Shown here: piece after piece, positions 30,710-38,816 of the stretch
Numbering within the stretch: position 1 is the first letter of the stretch
Layout: each line of letters opens with the position of its first letter
From: Nitrospirota bacterium
Lineage (GTDB): Bacteria > Nitrospirota > Nitrospiria > JACQBW01
Length of the DNA stretch: 39,223 nt
Direction: 5' to 3'
Assembly: GCA_016194305.1 (NCBI GenBank)
Contig: JACQBW010000003.1
Span: forward strand, 1-39,223
The notes under the pieces: model-generated
The model's input: the letters and a program-made list of their open reading frames with translations, nothing else
Databases searched by the model: none
Told to the model about the DNA's origin: nothing
Translations under genes and position numbers: made by a program

Positions 30710-32248
30710 ATGCCTCAAATTGATTCCCCAATTCTTATCAAAATGCCAATAAATCGTCTTAAACTCAACTTCATTTCAAATATATGCGGGCAGATCTGGT
30801 CAGGTCTAATGATATTTGCATTTACGCCCATATATATCAGGTTTGTCGGAATAGAAAGCTACGGGCTATTTGGATTTTATGTCATGGTGCAAGGATCCAT
30901 ACAGGTATTGGATTTGGGTATGACCCAAACCATGAATAGAGAAATGGCTCGATATTCCGCTGTTCCAGACAAAGCAGGAGAGACACGGGACTTTGTTCGG
31001 ACTATGGAAGTTTGTTATTGGATAATCGGAATAGTGATCGGAGTTATTTTGTGGATCGTTTCACCCATGATCGCAAAGGACTGGATAAGGGCTGAATCGA
31101 TTACAATTAAAACCGTTCAAAATATTATTATGATTATGAGTATTGTCTTGACGCTTCAGTGGCCAATTAGCCTTTATCACGGAGGATTGCTCGGTCTTCA
31201 ACGACATCCGGAATTAAATGTACTCAAGATGTGTATGAGTACTTTAAGCGGCGGGGGTGCGGTCATAATACTATGGTTAGTCTCTCCGACTATCATGGCT
31301 TTCTTTATCTGGCAAATTGTCGTTACCATTCTTCATTTGTTTTTGAGTAAATTACTGCTTCAGCGCAATCTTCCAATGTGTTTAAGAAAATCAAAGTTCA
31401 GCTTTGAATTAATTCAAAACGTTTGGCATTTTGCGGCGGGAATGAGCGGTATAACCATTTCAGCTATCATTTTGACTCAATTAGACAAGATAATTTTGAG
31501 CAAAATGCTGACCTTAAAAATATTTGGTTATTATTCGTTGGCGAGTACCTTAGGAAGCGGACTCTTAATGTTCATTACGCCTGTTTTTAATACTATATAC
31601 CCCAGATTGTCTTATCTGGTTGCCTTGGGTGATCAAGCGAAATTAAAACATGCTTATCATTTAGGATCTCAAGTCATGGCAGTACTGATCTTGCCTTTAG
31701 CACTCACCATTTCTTATTTTTCATTTGATATACTTTTTTTATGGACTTCCAGCCGTGAAATTGCCCAATACGCTTCAAATATTGTAAGTGTCCTTATCAT
31801 AGGGACCGCCTTAAATGGATTAATGAATCTGCCCTATGCTCTGCAGCTAGCCAACGGCTGGACAAGCATTGGACTGAAAATTAATACATTTTTTATCATT
31901 ATCTTCATTCCTATGATTTATTTTTTGACAAGAACCTATGGGCCCATTGGTGCCGCATCAGTGTGGGTCATTTTGAACGGCCTTTATATGATAATTGGAG
32001 TTCCTCTTACACATCAAAAATTGTTAAAAGGAGAATCCTGGGAGTGGTTTAGTGGAGATATTTTTGTGACTTTGGTCGCAACATTTGTCGCCACTTTCAT
32101 CGCAAGACAGATATTTGTGAGTCCTATGGTACCCTTTGTCGCGATTCTTAATTTAGGAATCACTTTTATATTTGTTTATTCGGTTGGGGTTCTTGCGACA
32201 CCCGTAACAAGAAGCTGGGCATTGAATCGCTTTTTGAAAAAAAGGTGA
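30710..32248 (+). CDS. Wzx-type lipid-linked oligosaccharide flippase (MOP superfamily)
   Basis: A 512-residue integral membrane protein with about 12-14 hydrophobic helices (for example IWSGLMIFAFTPIYIRFVGI, YWIIGIVIGVILWIVSPMIA, IMSIVLTLQWPISLYHGG). The N-terminal pattern (FGLYGFYVMVQGSIQVLDLGMTQTMNRE-like) is typical of polysaccharide biosynthesis/RfbX proteins, which move undecaprenyl-linked repeat units across the inner membrane. Starts at 30710 and 30743 (Met12) are both possible; neither has a strong ribosome site. Base composition is AT-rich, unlike the rTCA genes, and an IS3 remnant precedes it, suggesting acquisition. A glycosyltransferase follows 20 bp downstream. Confidence 0.88.
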   Translation: MPQIDSPILIKMPINRLKLNFISNICGQIWSGLMIFAFTPIYIRFVGIESYGLFGFYVMVQGSIQVLDLGMTQTMNREMARYSAVPDKAGETRDFVRTMEVCYWIIGIVIGVILWIVSPMIAKDWIRAESITIKTVQNIIMIMSIVLTLQWPISLYHGGLLGLQRHPELNVLKMCMSTLSGGGAVIILWLVSPTIMAFFIWQIVVTILHLFLSKLLLQRNLPMCLRKSKFSFELIQNVWHFAAGMSGITISAIILTQLDKIILSKMLTLKIFGYYSLASTLGSGLLMFITPVFNTIYPRLSYLVALGDQAKLKHAYHLGSQVMAVLILPLALTISYFSFDILFLWTSSREIAQYASNIVSVLIIGTALNGLMNLPYALQLANGWTSIGLKINTFFIIIFIPMIYFLTRTYGPIGAASVWVILNGLYMIIGVPLTHQKLLKGESWEWFSGDIFVTLVATFVATFIARQIFVSPMVPFVAILNLGITFIFVYSVGVLATPVTRSWALNRFLKKR

Positions 32249-32268
32249 AAGGGGATACATTTTAGAAA

Positions 32269-33294
32269 ATGACCGGAATAAAGCTTTCTATATGTATTCC
32301 GACCTATAATTTCGGAAAATTCCTTACACCCTGCCTGGATTCCGTTTTAAAACAAATTTCGAATGAAGTTGAAATTATCATTGTTGACGGAGGATCAACT
32401 GACAATACTTCTGAAGTTATTCAAGGGTTTCAAAAGTCCTTTTCTAGAATAGATTACATCCGATTGGAAAAGAAAGGAGGTATAGATAAGGATCTGGCGT
32501 TGACTGTTGAAAAAGCTCACGGGGAATATTGTTGGTTGTTGTCAAGTGACGATCTCATTAAACCGGGTGCGATTGGCAGAATTCTTGATGAAACTCAAAG
32601 TGGATATGGAGTCTATTTAGGTAACCGAACAGTATGTGATATAAACCTTAATCCCATAAGAGAGCAACAGTGGCTTTCCGGAAGGATTGAAGATCAGGTG
32701 TTCAATTTTTCAGATAATTCTGAATTAATTGATTATTTAAACAAATCACAATCGTTAGGAGCGCTATTTAGTTATATGAGCACGATCATTGTGAATCGAA
32801 AAAAATGGATGAACGTTGATTATAATGAGATCTTTACAGGGAGTCATTATGCCCATGTCTTCAGAATCTTTACATTGTTGAGAAGTGGCGGTTTATTAAA
32901 ATACATAAAGGACCCTCTCATAAAATGTAGAACCGGAAATGACAGTTTTTTAGATCATGGAATAGGAAATCGATTTTTAATTGACTTAAAAGGATATCAG
33001 CTTCTGGCAGATGAATTATTTGGAAAGACACCCGTTGTAAGAAACTATTTCATGTCTGTGATGCGACGTGAACATGTTTGGTATGGATTAATCTGTTTAA
33101 GAAGCGAAATATCGAACATAGTTCTGTGGGAAGATTTAAAGCGGAGATTCATGATTTTTGGTTATTCTGAAAAGCAACTTTTATTAGTTGGAATTTTAGG
33201 ATTATTTAAGCCAATTATTTCATTAATCAATAAATTTACCAATTTGAAAAGAAAGTTAGGTCGAGTGGCTAATCAGAATGGGGGAGGAAGGTAG
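32269..33294 (+). CDS. GT2-family (GT-A fold) glycosyltransferase
   Basis: A 341-residue protein. The N-terminal GT-A domain has SICIPTYNFGKFLTPCLDS, EVEIIIVDGGSTDNTSEV (nucleotide-sugar site) and the DxD-like SSDDLI near residue 95. The C-terminal ~120 residues are helical and basic, likely for membrane association. It adds a sugar to the growing O-unit; donor and acceptor cannot be told. It sits with the flippase on an AT-rich segment bracketed by the duplicated promoter region. The start ATG at 32269 has GAAAGGGG about 20 bp upstream, somewhat distant. It closely resembles abequosyltransferase-like GT2 members in layout. Confidence 0.88.
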   Translation: MTGIKLSICIPTYNFGKFLTPCLDSVLKQISNEVEIIIVDGGSTDNTSEVIQGFQKSFSRIDYIRLEKKGGIDKDLALTVEKAHGEYCWLLSSDDLIKPGAIGRILDETQSGYGVYLGNRTVCDINLNPIREQQWLSGRIEDQVFNFSDNSELIDYLNKSQSLGALFSYMSTIIVNRKKWMNVDYNEIFTGSHYAHVFRIFTLLRSGGLLKYIKDPLIKCRTGNDSFLDHGIGNRFLIDLKGYQLLADELFGKTPVVRNYFMSVMRREHVWYGLICLRSEISNIVLWEDLKRRFMIFGYSEKQLLLVGILGLFKPIISLINKFTNLKRKLGRVANQNGGGR

Positions 33295-33330
33295 ATGTCT
33301 AACTAAAGGACACTTGTTTTCGGGCAAATG

Positions 33331-33467
33331 GCCGGGATGGCTAATATCCAATCTTTAGATATTCTGCCGGCTCTCAGTAATGGCATGAGAGGGAACGGGG
33401 GCCCGATCCAATGGGAATCCGGAGGGTGTCCGGGTACAGATGATTTGTCCAATACTGCCTGGACCTT
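33331..33467. ncRNA. GC-shifted hairpin-rich island, candidate structured RNA or element remnant
   Basis: Between the AT-rich glycosyltransferase and promoter copy B lies ~140 bp of clearly higher GC with consecutive stems: GCCGG/CCGGC enclosing AATATC/GATATT (33331-33371), CTCTCA/TGAGAG (33371-33391), CCGGA/TCCGG (about 33419-33433) and GTCCA/TGGAC (about 33449-33467). A 61-codon open frame crosses it (33328-33513) but shows no recognisable domain, ribosome site or signal. I cannot match it to a known riboswitch class; strand unknown. Confidence 0.35.
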
Positions 33468-33476
33468 TTCGGCATA

Positions 33477-33575
33477 TCCTAAAACGGGGTTAAGTCATTT
33501 AACCGAGTTGTAATAGAAGTCTTTTTTAAGTAAAATAAACCGACTTCAGCTTCATCAACCCAAGAATCCATAATA
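33477..33575 (+). promoter_or_regulatory. Duplicated promoter region, copy B (upstream of the dienelactone-hydrolase-like gene)
   Basis: Diverged copy of 30366-30460. It has -35 TTGTAA (33508-33513), a 17 nt spacer and -10 TAAAAT (33531-33536), at the same positions as in copy A, and ...ACTTCAGCTTCAT downstream where copy A has ...ATTTCAGTTTCAT. A clear AAAAGGAG ribosome site follows for the gene at 33592. Confidence 0.65.
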
Positions 33576-33591
33576 TAAAAAGGAGATGACG

Positions 33592-34416
33592 ATGTCATTT
33601 AAAATAAAGCTTGTTCTCAGTTCCTTGTTCCTATTTCTTTTTTTATACCAATTCAATGGATATGGGGAGACGATGACAATGCCGGATGAAATGAAAGGTC
33701 AACACTTCCTGAAAGTCGATAGCAGTGGCGCGTTAAACGGAATGGAAATTTCAGACAAAATTGACGGGAAACCGCTTCACGGTTATTTATCCAAACCGGA
33801 TGGCAAAGGACCTTTTCCGGCGATTATCATGATTCATGAATGGTGGGGATTGAATAAGCATATCAAAGAAACCGCCGATAAATTATCCAAGAACGGGTTT
33901 GTTGTTTTTGCTGTTGACCTTTACAAAGGGAAAGTAGCCACCAACCCGGATGAAGCCAATAAATTTATGGGTGAGGTCAATAAGGAGGAATCGATCGATG
34001 CGTTAGCCGGGGCCTATAGTTGGCTAAAGAAATATCCGGCCTCGAAAGATTCAAAGATCGGGACAATTGGCTGGTGTTTCGGCGGAGGATATTCACTTCA
34101 GGCAGGTTTAAATCTTCCTAAAGTGGATGCGGTGGTGATTTATTACGGACTTCTTGAGTCAGATCCCAAAGTCCTATCGAAATTAAAGGGACCCGTTCTA
34201 GGCATTTTCGCCAACCAGGATGGGTGGATCAACACAAAAATGGTGAATGATTTTGAGACAGGGTTAAAAGAGGCCAAAGTGGCAAATAGTATTAACCGTT
34301 ATGATGCGGATCATGCTTTTGCAAACCCAAGTAACCCAAAATACAATGCGACTGCCGAGGCAGATGCCTGGGGGAAGACAGTAGAATTTTTTAGCAAAAA
34401 TCTCAAGAGTAAATAG
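33592..34416 (+). CDS. Secreted dienelactone hydrolase-family alpha/beta hydrolase
   Basis: A 274-residue protein. An N-terminal signal peptide (KIKLVLSSLFLFLFLYQFNG) leads into an alpha/beta-hydrolase with IIMIHEWWGLNKHIKETADK, the nucleophile elbow GWCFGGGYS (Cys, as in dienelactone hydrolase), FANQDGW (Asp) and DADHAFANP (His), a complete Cys-Asp-His triad. It acts on an ester or lactone in the periplasm; the substrate is unknown. I chose the ATG at 33592 because AAAAGGAG is 6-7 nt upstream, while the ATG at 33586 directly abuts that site. Its promoter is copy B. It is flanked by polysaccharide genes but may not belong to that pathway. Confidence 0.88.
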   Translation: MSFKIKLVLSSLFLFLFLYQFNGYGETMTMPDEMKGQHFLKVDSSGALNGMEISDKIDGKPLHGYLSKPDGKGPFPAIIMIHEWWGLNKHIKETADKLSKNGFVVFAVDLYKGKVATNPDEANKFMGEVNKEESIDALAGAYSWLKKYPASKDSKIGTIGWCFGGGYSLQAGLNLPKVDAVVIYYGLLESDPKVLSKLKGPVLGIFANQDGWINTKMVNDFETGLKEAKVANSINRYDADHAFANPSNPKYNATAEADAWGKTVEFFSKNLKSK

Positions 34417-34423
34417 GCCCACA

Positions 34424-34510
34424 CAGGTTGAGTTGTTTAACTGTTTATTTGTAGAAGTGGAAGAAATGATCATCCAACTAAATGGCTCTGCCATTCAACG
34501 ATTAAACCTG
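34424..34510. repeat. Imperfect inverted repeat between the hydrolase gene and rfbB
   Basis: Left arm CAGGTTGAGTTGTTTAACTG (34424-34443) and right arm CCATTCAACGATTAAACCTG (34491-34510) are complementary at about 14 of 20 positions, with some G-T pairs. It may be a weak terminator or one of the same class of long-armed palindromes found before dnaE. Confidence 0.4.
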
Positions 34511-34518
34511 ATTTAATT

Positions 34519-35616
34519 ATGACAATACTCGTTACCGGCGGCGCAGGATTTATAGGTAGTAATTTTGTACTGGAATGGGTCCGGGAGGGGCGCGGTAAAG
34601 TCATTAATCTGGATAAATTGACTTACGCCGGAAATCTGGACAGTCTCGCCGCGATCAGGAATCATCCAGATCACCAGTTCATTCACGGGGAAATCGGCGA
34701 TCAAATTCTGGTTTCTAAATTGCTTCGGGAACATCGACCGAAGGCAATCATCAATTTCGCTGCCGAAAGCCATGTCGATCGATCCATTCATTCCCCCTGG
34801 GAATTCATTCAAACGAATGTCGTTGGGGTCTTTCACCTCTTGAATGAAACGTTCCTCTATTGGAAGGGATTAAACTCGGAAGATCAAAGCAGATTCCGGT
34901 TTCTCCACATCTCGACCGATGAAGTTTACGGGTCGCTGGGCATTGAGGGAGAACCCTTCCGGGAAGATTCGCCGTATCAACCCAATTCACCTTACGCCGC
35001 ATCGAAAGCGTCATCTGATCACCTGGTGAGATCATATTTCCACACGTACGGATTACCTACGTTAACCACGAATTGTTCCAATAATTATGGTCCCTATCAA
35101 CATCCTGAGAAACTCATTCCTCTCATGATCTTGAATGCTCTGAAGGAAAAGCCTCTTCCTGTTTATGGAGACGGGAAAAATATCAGAGATTGGCTATATG
35201 TCGAAGACCATTGTAGTGCCATCCGGGTGGTACTTGAAAAGGGACGAGTCGGTGAAACCTACAACATCGGGGGAAGAAGTGAAAAGACCAATATCGAACT
35301 CGTTAAAACGTTAACGGGAATCCTTGATGGAATCAAACCGAGAAGATCAGGTCTGTATGAAGAGTTGATTCAATTCGTTACGGACCGGCCGGGTCATGAC
35401 CGCCGCTACGCGATCAATGCGAGAAAAATTGAGAATGAGCTTGGCTGGCAGCCAAAGGAGAGTTTCAAGACGGGACTTGAAAAAACCGTCCGATGGCTCC
35501 TTGAACATCAGGAATGGACCGAAAATATTTCAAGTGGAAAATATAAAGCCTGGATCGAAACGAATTATGCTTCCCGGGAACAGATCGTAAAGCACGGTCT
35601 TAAAGGTGAGGAATAA
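34519..35616 (+). CDS. rfbB: dTDP-glucose 4,6-dehydratase
   Basis: A 365-residue short-chain dehydrogenase/reductase. It shows the NAD loop [11 protein letters not shown], the [10 protein letters not shown] segment, [10 protein letters not shown] (catalytic Thr/Asp/Glu region), the YAASK motif (Tyr and Lys of the catalytic set) and [17 protein letters not shown], all diagnostic of RmlB/RfbB. It converts dTDP-glucose to dTDP-4-keto-6-deoxyglucose, the second step to dTDP-L-rhamnose. The start ATG at 34519 lacks a strong ribosome site. It is followed after one base by rfbA; the order rfbB-A-C-D in this window gives the complete rhamnose pathway. Confidence 0.97.
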   Translation: MTILVTGGAGFIGSNFVLEWVREGRGKVINLDKLTYAGNLDSLAAIRNHPDHQFIHGEIGDQILVSKLLREHRPKAIINFAAESHVDRSIHSPWEFIQTNVVGVFHLLNETFLYWKGLNSEDQSRFRFLHISTDEVYGSLGIEGEPFREDSPYQPNSPYAASKASSDHLVRSYFHTYGLPTLTTNCSNNYGPYQHPEKLIPLMILNALKEKPLPVYGDGKNIRDWLYVEDHCSAIRVVLEKGRVGETYNIGGRSEKTNIELVKTLTGILDGIKPRRSGLYEELIQFVTDRPGHDRRYAINARKIENELGWQPKESFKTGLEKTVRWLLEHQEWTENISSGKYKAWIETNYASREQIVKHGLKGEE

Positions 35617-35617
35617 T

Positions 35618-36493
35618 ATGAAAGGGATCATTCTGGCGGGAGGGCATGGAACCAGGTTATATCCCATTACGCAAGGAGTCAGCAAACAGCTTCTACCTGT
35701 CTACGACAAACCGATGATCTATTATCCGTTGTCTACACTGATGCTGGCAGGGATTCGAGAAATTTTATTGATCTCCACCCCAATCGATCTACCCCAATAT
35801 CAGCGCCTTTTAGGAGACGGAAGCCAGTACGGAATCCGTATTGAATATGCCCCGCAGCCCAAACCGGAAGGGTTGGCGCAGGCCTTTATCATCGGAAAAA
35901 AGTTTTTGAATGGAGAAGGGGCCTGCCTGATTCTGGGTGACAATATTTTTTATGGACATGGATTAAGAGAAATCCTGCAAAAAGCGGCTTCAAATCAAGA
36001 CGGTGCGACTGTTTTCGGATATTGGGTTAAAGATCCGGAACGATACGGTGTCGTTGAGTTTGACCAGAACGGGAGAGCCATATCCATAGAAGAAAAACCA
36101 AAATCGCCACGTTCGAGCTATGCGGTGGTGGGAATCTATTTCTTTGACAAAAAGATTACCGAAATTGCTTCCCAGGTGAGACCCTCTCCAAGAGGGGAAC
36201 TGGAAATTACCGATGTCAATAATGCGTATTTGAAAAAGGGCGAGTTAAGAGTTCAGCAGTTTGGCCGGGGAATGGCCTGGCTAGATACCGGGACCCATGA
36301 AGCCCTGCTTCAGGCGGGAAATTTTATCGAAACGATCGAACAGCGGCAGGGTTTAAAAGTCGCCTGTCTGGAAGAAATTGCCTATGATCTGGGATATATC
36401 AACGCCGAGCAGGTTTTGATCAGGGCTAAACTTCTTGACAAGACAGAATATGGAGAATATTTGAAAAAGCTTGTTTCTGAAAAAGGGAGGTAG
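35618..36493 (+). CDS. rfbA: Glucose-1-phosphate thymidylyltransferase
   Basis: A 291-residue nucleotidyltransferase of standard length. The signature [20 protein letters not shown] is at the N-terminus, followed by [24 protein letters not shown] (metal-binding Asp) and [18 protein letters not shown]. It makes dTDP-glucose from glucose-1-phosphate and dTTP, the first step to dTDP-rhamnose, and is usually feedback-inhibited by the end product. I used the ATG at 35618 with GGTGAGG upstream; an in-frame GTG at 35606 that would overlap rfbB is less likely. It is adjacent to rfbC with no gap. Confidence 0.97.
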   Translation: MKGIILAGGHGTRLYPITQGVSKQLLPVYDKPMIYYPLSTLMLAGIREILLISTPIDLPQYQRLLGDGSQYGIRIEYAPQPKPEGLAQAFIIGKKFLNGEGACLILGDNIFYGHGLREILQKAASNQDGATVFGYWVKDPERYGVVEFDQNGRAISIEEKPKSPRSSYAVVGIYFFDKKITEIASQVRPSPRGELEITDVNNAYLKKGELRVQQFGRGMAWLDTGTHEALLQAGNFIETIEQRQGLKVACLEEIAYDLGYINAEQVLIRAKLLDKTEYGEYLKKLVSEKGR

Positions 36494-37048
36494 ATGGAAA
36501 GAATTGACACCTCTTTGTCCGGTCTCTTTTTGATCAGGCCTAAAATTTTTTCTGATCCGCGAGGGTTTTTTTTTGAAAGTTACCACAGGGACAAATTTTC
36601 CAAACTCGGTATTTCGAATGCCTTTGTTCAGGATAATCATTCTAAATCGGTCAAAGGAACCTTAAGAGGACTACACTACCAGTTTAAATTTCCACAAGCC
36701 AAGCTTTGCCGTGTTATCCAGGGGGAAGTATTTGATGTGGCCGTCGATATTCGTAAGGGATCCCCTTCGTTCGGCAAATGGGTTGGGGTGCTTCTCTCGG
36801 CAGAAAATAAGGAACAGATCTATATCCCGAGGGGATTTGCACATGGTTTTCTGGTCCTCTCGGAGACCGCCGAGTTTCTTTATAAATGCGACGACTTTTA
36901 TCACCCGGAAGATGAAATCGGGATTGCCTGGAATGATCCTGAAATCGGAATTAACTGGAGTTTCGCCGAGCCTATTCTCTCCAATAAAGATAAAGTAAAC
37001 CTTGAACTATCAAATATAACTCACGATAAACTCCCAGAATTTAAATGA
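36494..37048 (+). CDS. rfbC: dTDP-4-dehydrorhamnose 3,5-epimerase
   Basis: A 184-residue cupin-fold epimerase of normal size. Seen: DPRGFFFESYHRDKF, FVQDNHSKSVKGTLRGLHYQ (catalytic His in RGLHYQ), KLCRVIQGEVFDVAVDIRKG, IPRGFAHGFLVLS and CDDFYHPEDEIGIAWNDPEI. It epimerises dTDP-4-keto-6-deoxyglucose at C3 and C5. The start ATG at 36494 has GGGAGGT upstream. Its stop overlaps the rfbD ATG (37045-37048, ATGA), so the two are coupled. No unusual features. Confidence 0.97.
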   Translation: MERIDTSLSGLFLIRPKIFSDPRGFFFESYHRDKFSKLGISNAFVQDNHSKSVKGTLRGLHYQFKFPQAKLCRVIQGEVFDVAVDIRKGSPSFGKWVGVLLSAENKEQIYIPRGFAHGFLVLSETAEFLYKCDDFYHPEDEIGIAWNDPEIGINWSFAEPILSNKDKVNLELSNITHDKLPEFK

Positions 37049-37881
37049 TTAAAGTTTTGCTTTCCGGATCAAAAGGGATGTTGGCGCACGCCTTTTTGAA
37101 GAAAAAGCCCAATGATTGGAGTATTCTCGCAACAGATATCGAAGAACTCGATATCAGGAATCGAGTCCAAGTTCATAAAACAGTTGGCGATTATGGCCCC
37201 AATCTTATTATAAATTGTGCCGCGTTTACGCGAGTTGATGACTGTGAAACAGAAAGAGAGCTCGCTTTCTCCATCAACGCAAAAGGTGCCGGAACTATGG
37301 CTGAATCAGCTCGAGAAATTGAAGCCAAATTAGTTCATTTCAGCACAGATTATATTTTCGATGGCACCAAAAAAAGTCCGTACCTCGAAGATGATCCCCC
37401 AAATCCGATAAGCGTCTACGGATCGTCAAAATTGGCCGGGGAACGAAACGTCCGAAATGCGTCCGAAAACCATTTGCTTATTCGAACACAATGGCTATAC
37501 GGAGACGGTGGCAATCATTTTGTTAAAACGATATTAAATTTGGCTAAGGAACGGGACTCCATTAAGGTTGTCAATGATCAGTTCGGCTCACCCACCTGGA
37601 CCGAAGATCTCGTAGACGCGACCATTGCATTAATCCACAAGGAATCCATCGGAACTTACCATGTCGTTAATTCGGGAGAATGCAGTTGGTATGACTTTGC
37701 CAGAGAAATCGTTAAAGAAGCGGGGCTAAGTACAAAAGTCATTCCCTGTTCGACTGCTGAATTTCCGCGTCCTGCGAAACGCCCCTCATATTCTGTACTA
37801 TCAGTTGACAAAACAAGCAATGTATTGGGACAGGTCATTCCGGGCTGGAAAGATTCTTTAAGAACAATGGTAAGGGGCTAA
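37045..37881 (+). CDS. rfbD: dTDP-4-dehydrorhamnose reductase
   Basis: A 278-residue SDR-family reductase. Seen: the N-terminal NADPH loop LLSGSKGMLAHAF, INCAAFTRVDDCETERELAF, STDYIFDGTKKSPYLEDDPP, YGSSKLAGE (catalytic Tyr-x3-Lys) and IRTQWLYGDGGNHFVKT. It reduces dTDP-4-keto-rhamnose to dTDP-L-rhamnose, the last step. It overlaps rfbC by 4 bp. About 40 bp downstream begins the AT-rich chain-length gene, where composition changes sharply. The pathway is therefore complete within 34.5-37.9 kb. Confidence 0.96.
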   Translation: MIKVLLSGSKGMLAHAFLKKKPNDWSILATDIEELDIRNRVQVHKTVGDYGPNLIINCAAFTRVDDCETERELAFSINAKGAGTMAESAREIEAKLVHFSTDYIFDGTKKSPYLEDDPPNPISVYGSSKLAGERNVRNASENHLLIRTQWLYGDGGNHFVKTILNLAKERDSIKVVNDQFGSPTWTEDLVDATIALIHKESIGTYHVVNSGECSWYDFAREIVKEAGLSTKVIPCSTAEFPRPAKRPSYSVLSVDKTSNVLGQVIPGWKDSLRTMVRG

Positions 37882-37923
37882 ATTCTTAATTATTATTAAT
37901 TCATGTAATATAAAGGAACATTC

Positions 37924-38718
37924 TTGGAAAATAAAAACGGTGAAATGAAACTTATTGATTTTTGGAACATCATTATAAAGAGAAAAAATATAGTGATTTG
38001 TCTTTCTCTTTTTTCTATAGCTCTCACATTTTCAATTTCTCTCTATTTTCCAAAAATATACGAAGGTGAGGTGGTATTAGCAATTCCAACGGGCTATAGT
38101 GGCTATGTCATTAATACCAGTGAGTCACAGGCAATTATCAACGTCTTATTGAATGAAATAAAAAAAGGGAATCCATTCGGTGGTATTGATGCAAATTTAG
38201 TCAAGAGTATTGATAATATAAAACTGAGTCCCATTAGTAACTCAGAGTCGAAATTGACATTGTTAGTTTATGTAAAACAAGATCCAAATAAGGGATATGA
38301 GGTTTTGAATAAAATAGTTTCTTATTTGCAAGGAAATGAGTACGTCGCGAATAAAATTAATTATGAAAAGGAGGCATTGCAGGAAAACATCGGAGAGGCT
38401 AAAAAAGAATTAGATGATGTACTTAATATTAAAAATGGCCTTCAGAAATTAATAGTAAAAAAATCATCTATAAATATAAGTCCAATTGAGCTCGAATCAA
38501 AGATAAATGAACTCAAGTCGAAAATTAGAAATTTGGAGGTTGAAAGACTCTCTATCAGAGGTTATGAGTATGTAACAAAACCCTATGTTTACAAAAATAA
38601 AGTTAAACCCAATCTGACCTTGAATGCCATACTGGCCGGAATCTTTGGATTATTCTTGAGCATACTATTGGTGCTTGCCCTTAATTCATTTGAAATTGAA
38701 AGTCGTGGGAAAGAGTAA
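37924..38718 (+). CDS. Wzz-type polysaccharide chain-length determinant / co-polymerase
   Basis: A 264-residue protein with two membrane helices flanking a periplasmic coiled-coil domain: TM1 near residues 20-40 (IVICLSLFSIALTFSISLYF) and TM2 near 232-252 (LNAILAGIFGLFLSILLVLA). The first helix is followed by the Wzz-type start FPKIYEGEVVLAIP. The periplasmic part (YEKEALQENIGEAKKELDDV and following) is strongly helical. There is no C-terminal tyrosine-kinase domain. It sets the modal chain length of O-antigen or capsule. The start is TTG at 37924 with AAAGGAA 6-7 nt upstream; ATG at 37945 (Met8) is the alternative. AT-rich codon use sets it apart from rfbBACD. Confidence 0.85.
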   Translation: MENKNGEMKLIDFWNIIIKRKNIVICLSLFSIALTFSISLYFPKIYEGEVVLAIPTGYSGYVINTSESQAIINVLLNEIKKGNPFGGIDANLVKSIDNIKLSPISNSESKLTLLVYVKQDPNKGYEVLNKIVSYLQGNEYVANKINYEKEALQENIGEAKKELDDVLNIKNGLQKLIVKKSSINISPIELESKINELKSKIRNLEVERLSIRGYEYVTKPYVYKNKVKPNLTLNAILAGIFGLFLSILLVLALNSFEIESRGKE

Positions 38719-38816
38719 TTGCGTTCTTCAGTTTATAGTTATGAATCTTCACTCAATTTGTTCTTAAGGCAGGTCAATTTAATTAATAGTTAAATTCTGT
38801 TTTCCAAAAATTGCTT

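Noticed and set aside
33331-33467. Cobalamin or c-di-GMP riboswitch
   Set aside because: A GGGAA...ATCCGG-like run looked suggestive, but the B12 box and the rest of the consensus are missing, and GEMM tetraloop/receptor motifs are absent.
33328-33513. 61-codon open frame in the GC-shifted island
   Set aside because: No ribosome site, no domain, and its bases are mostly taken up by hairpins; recorded as a candidate structured element instead.
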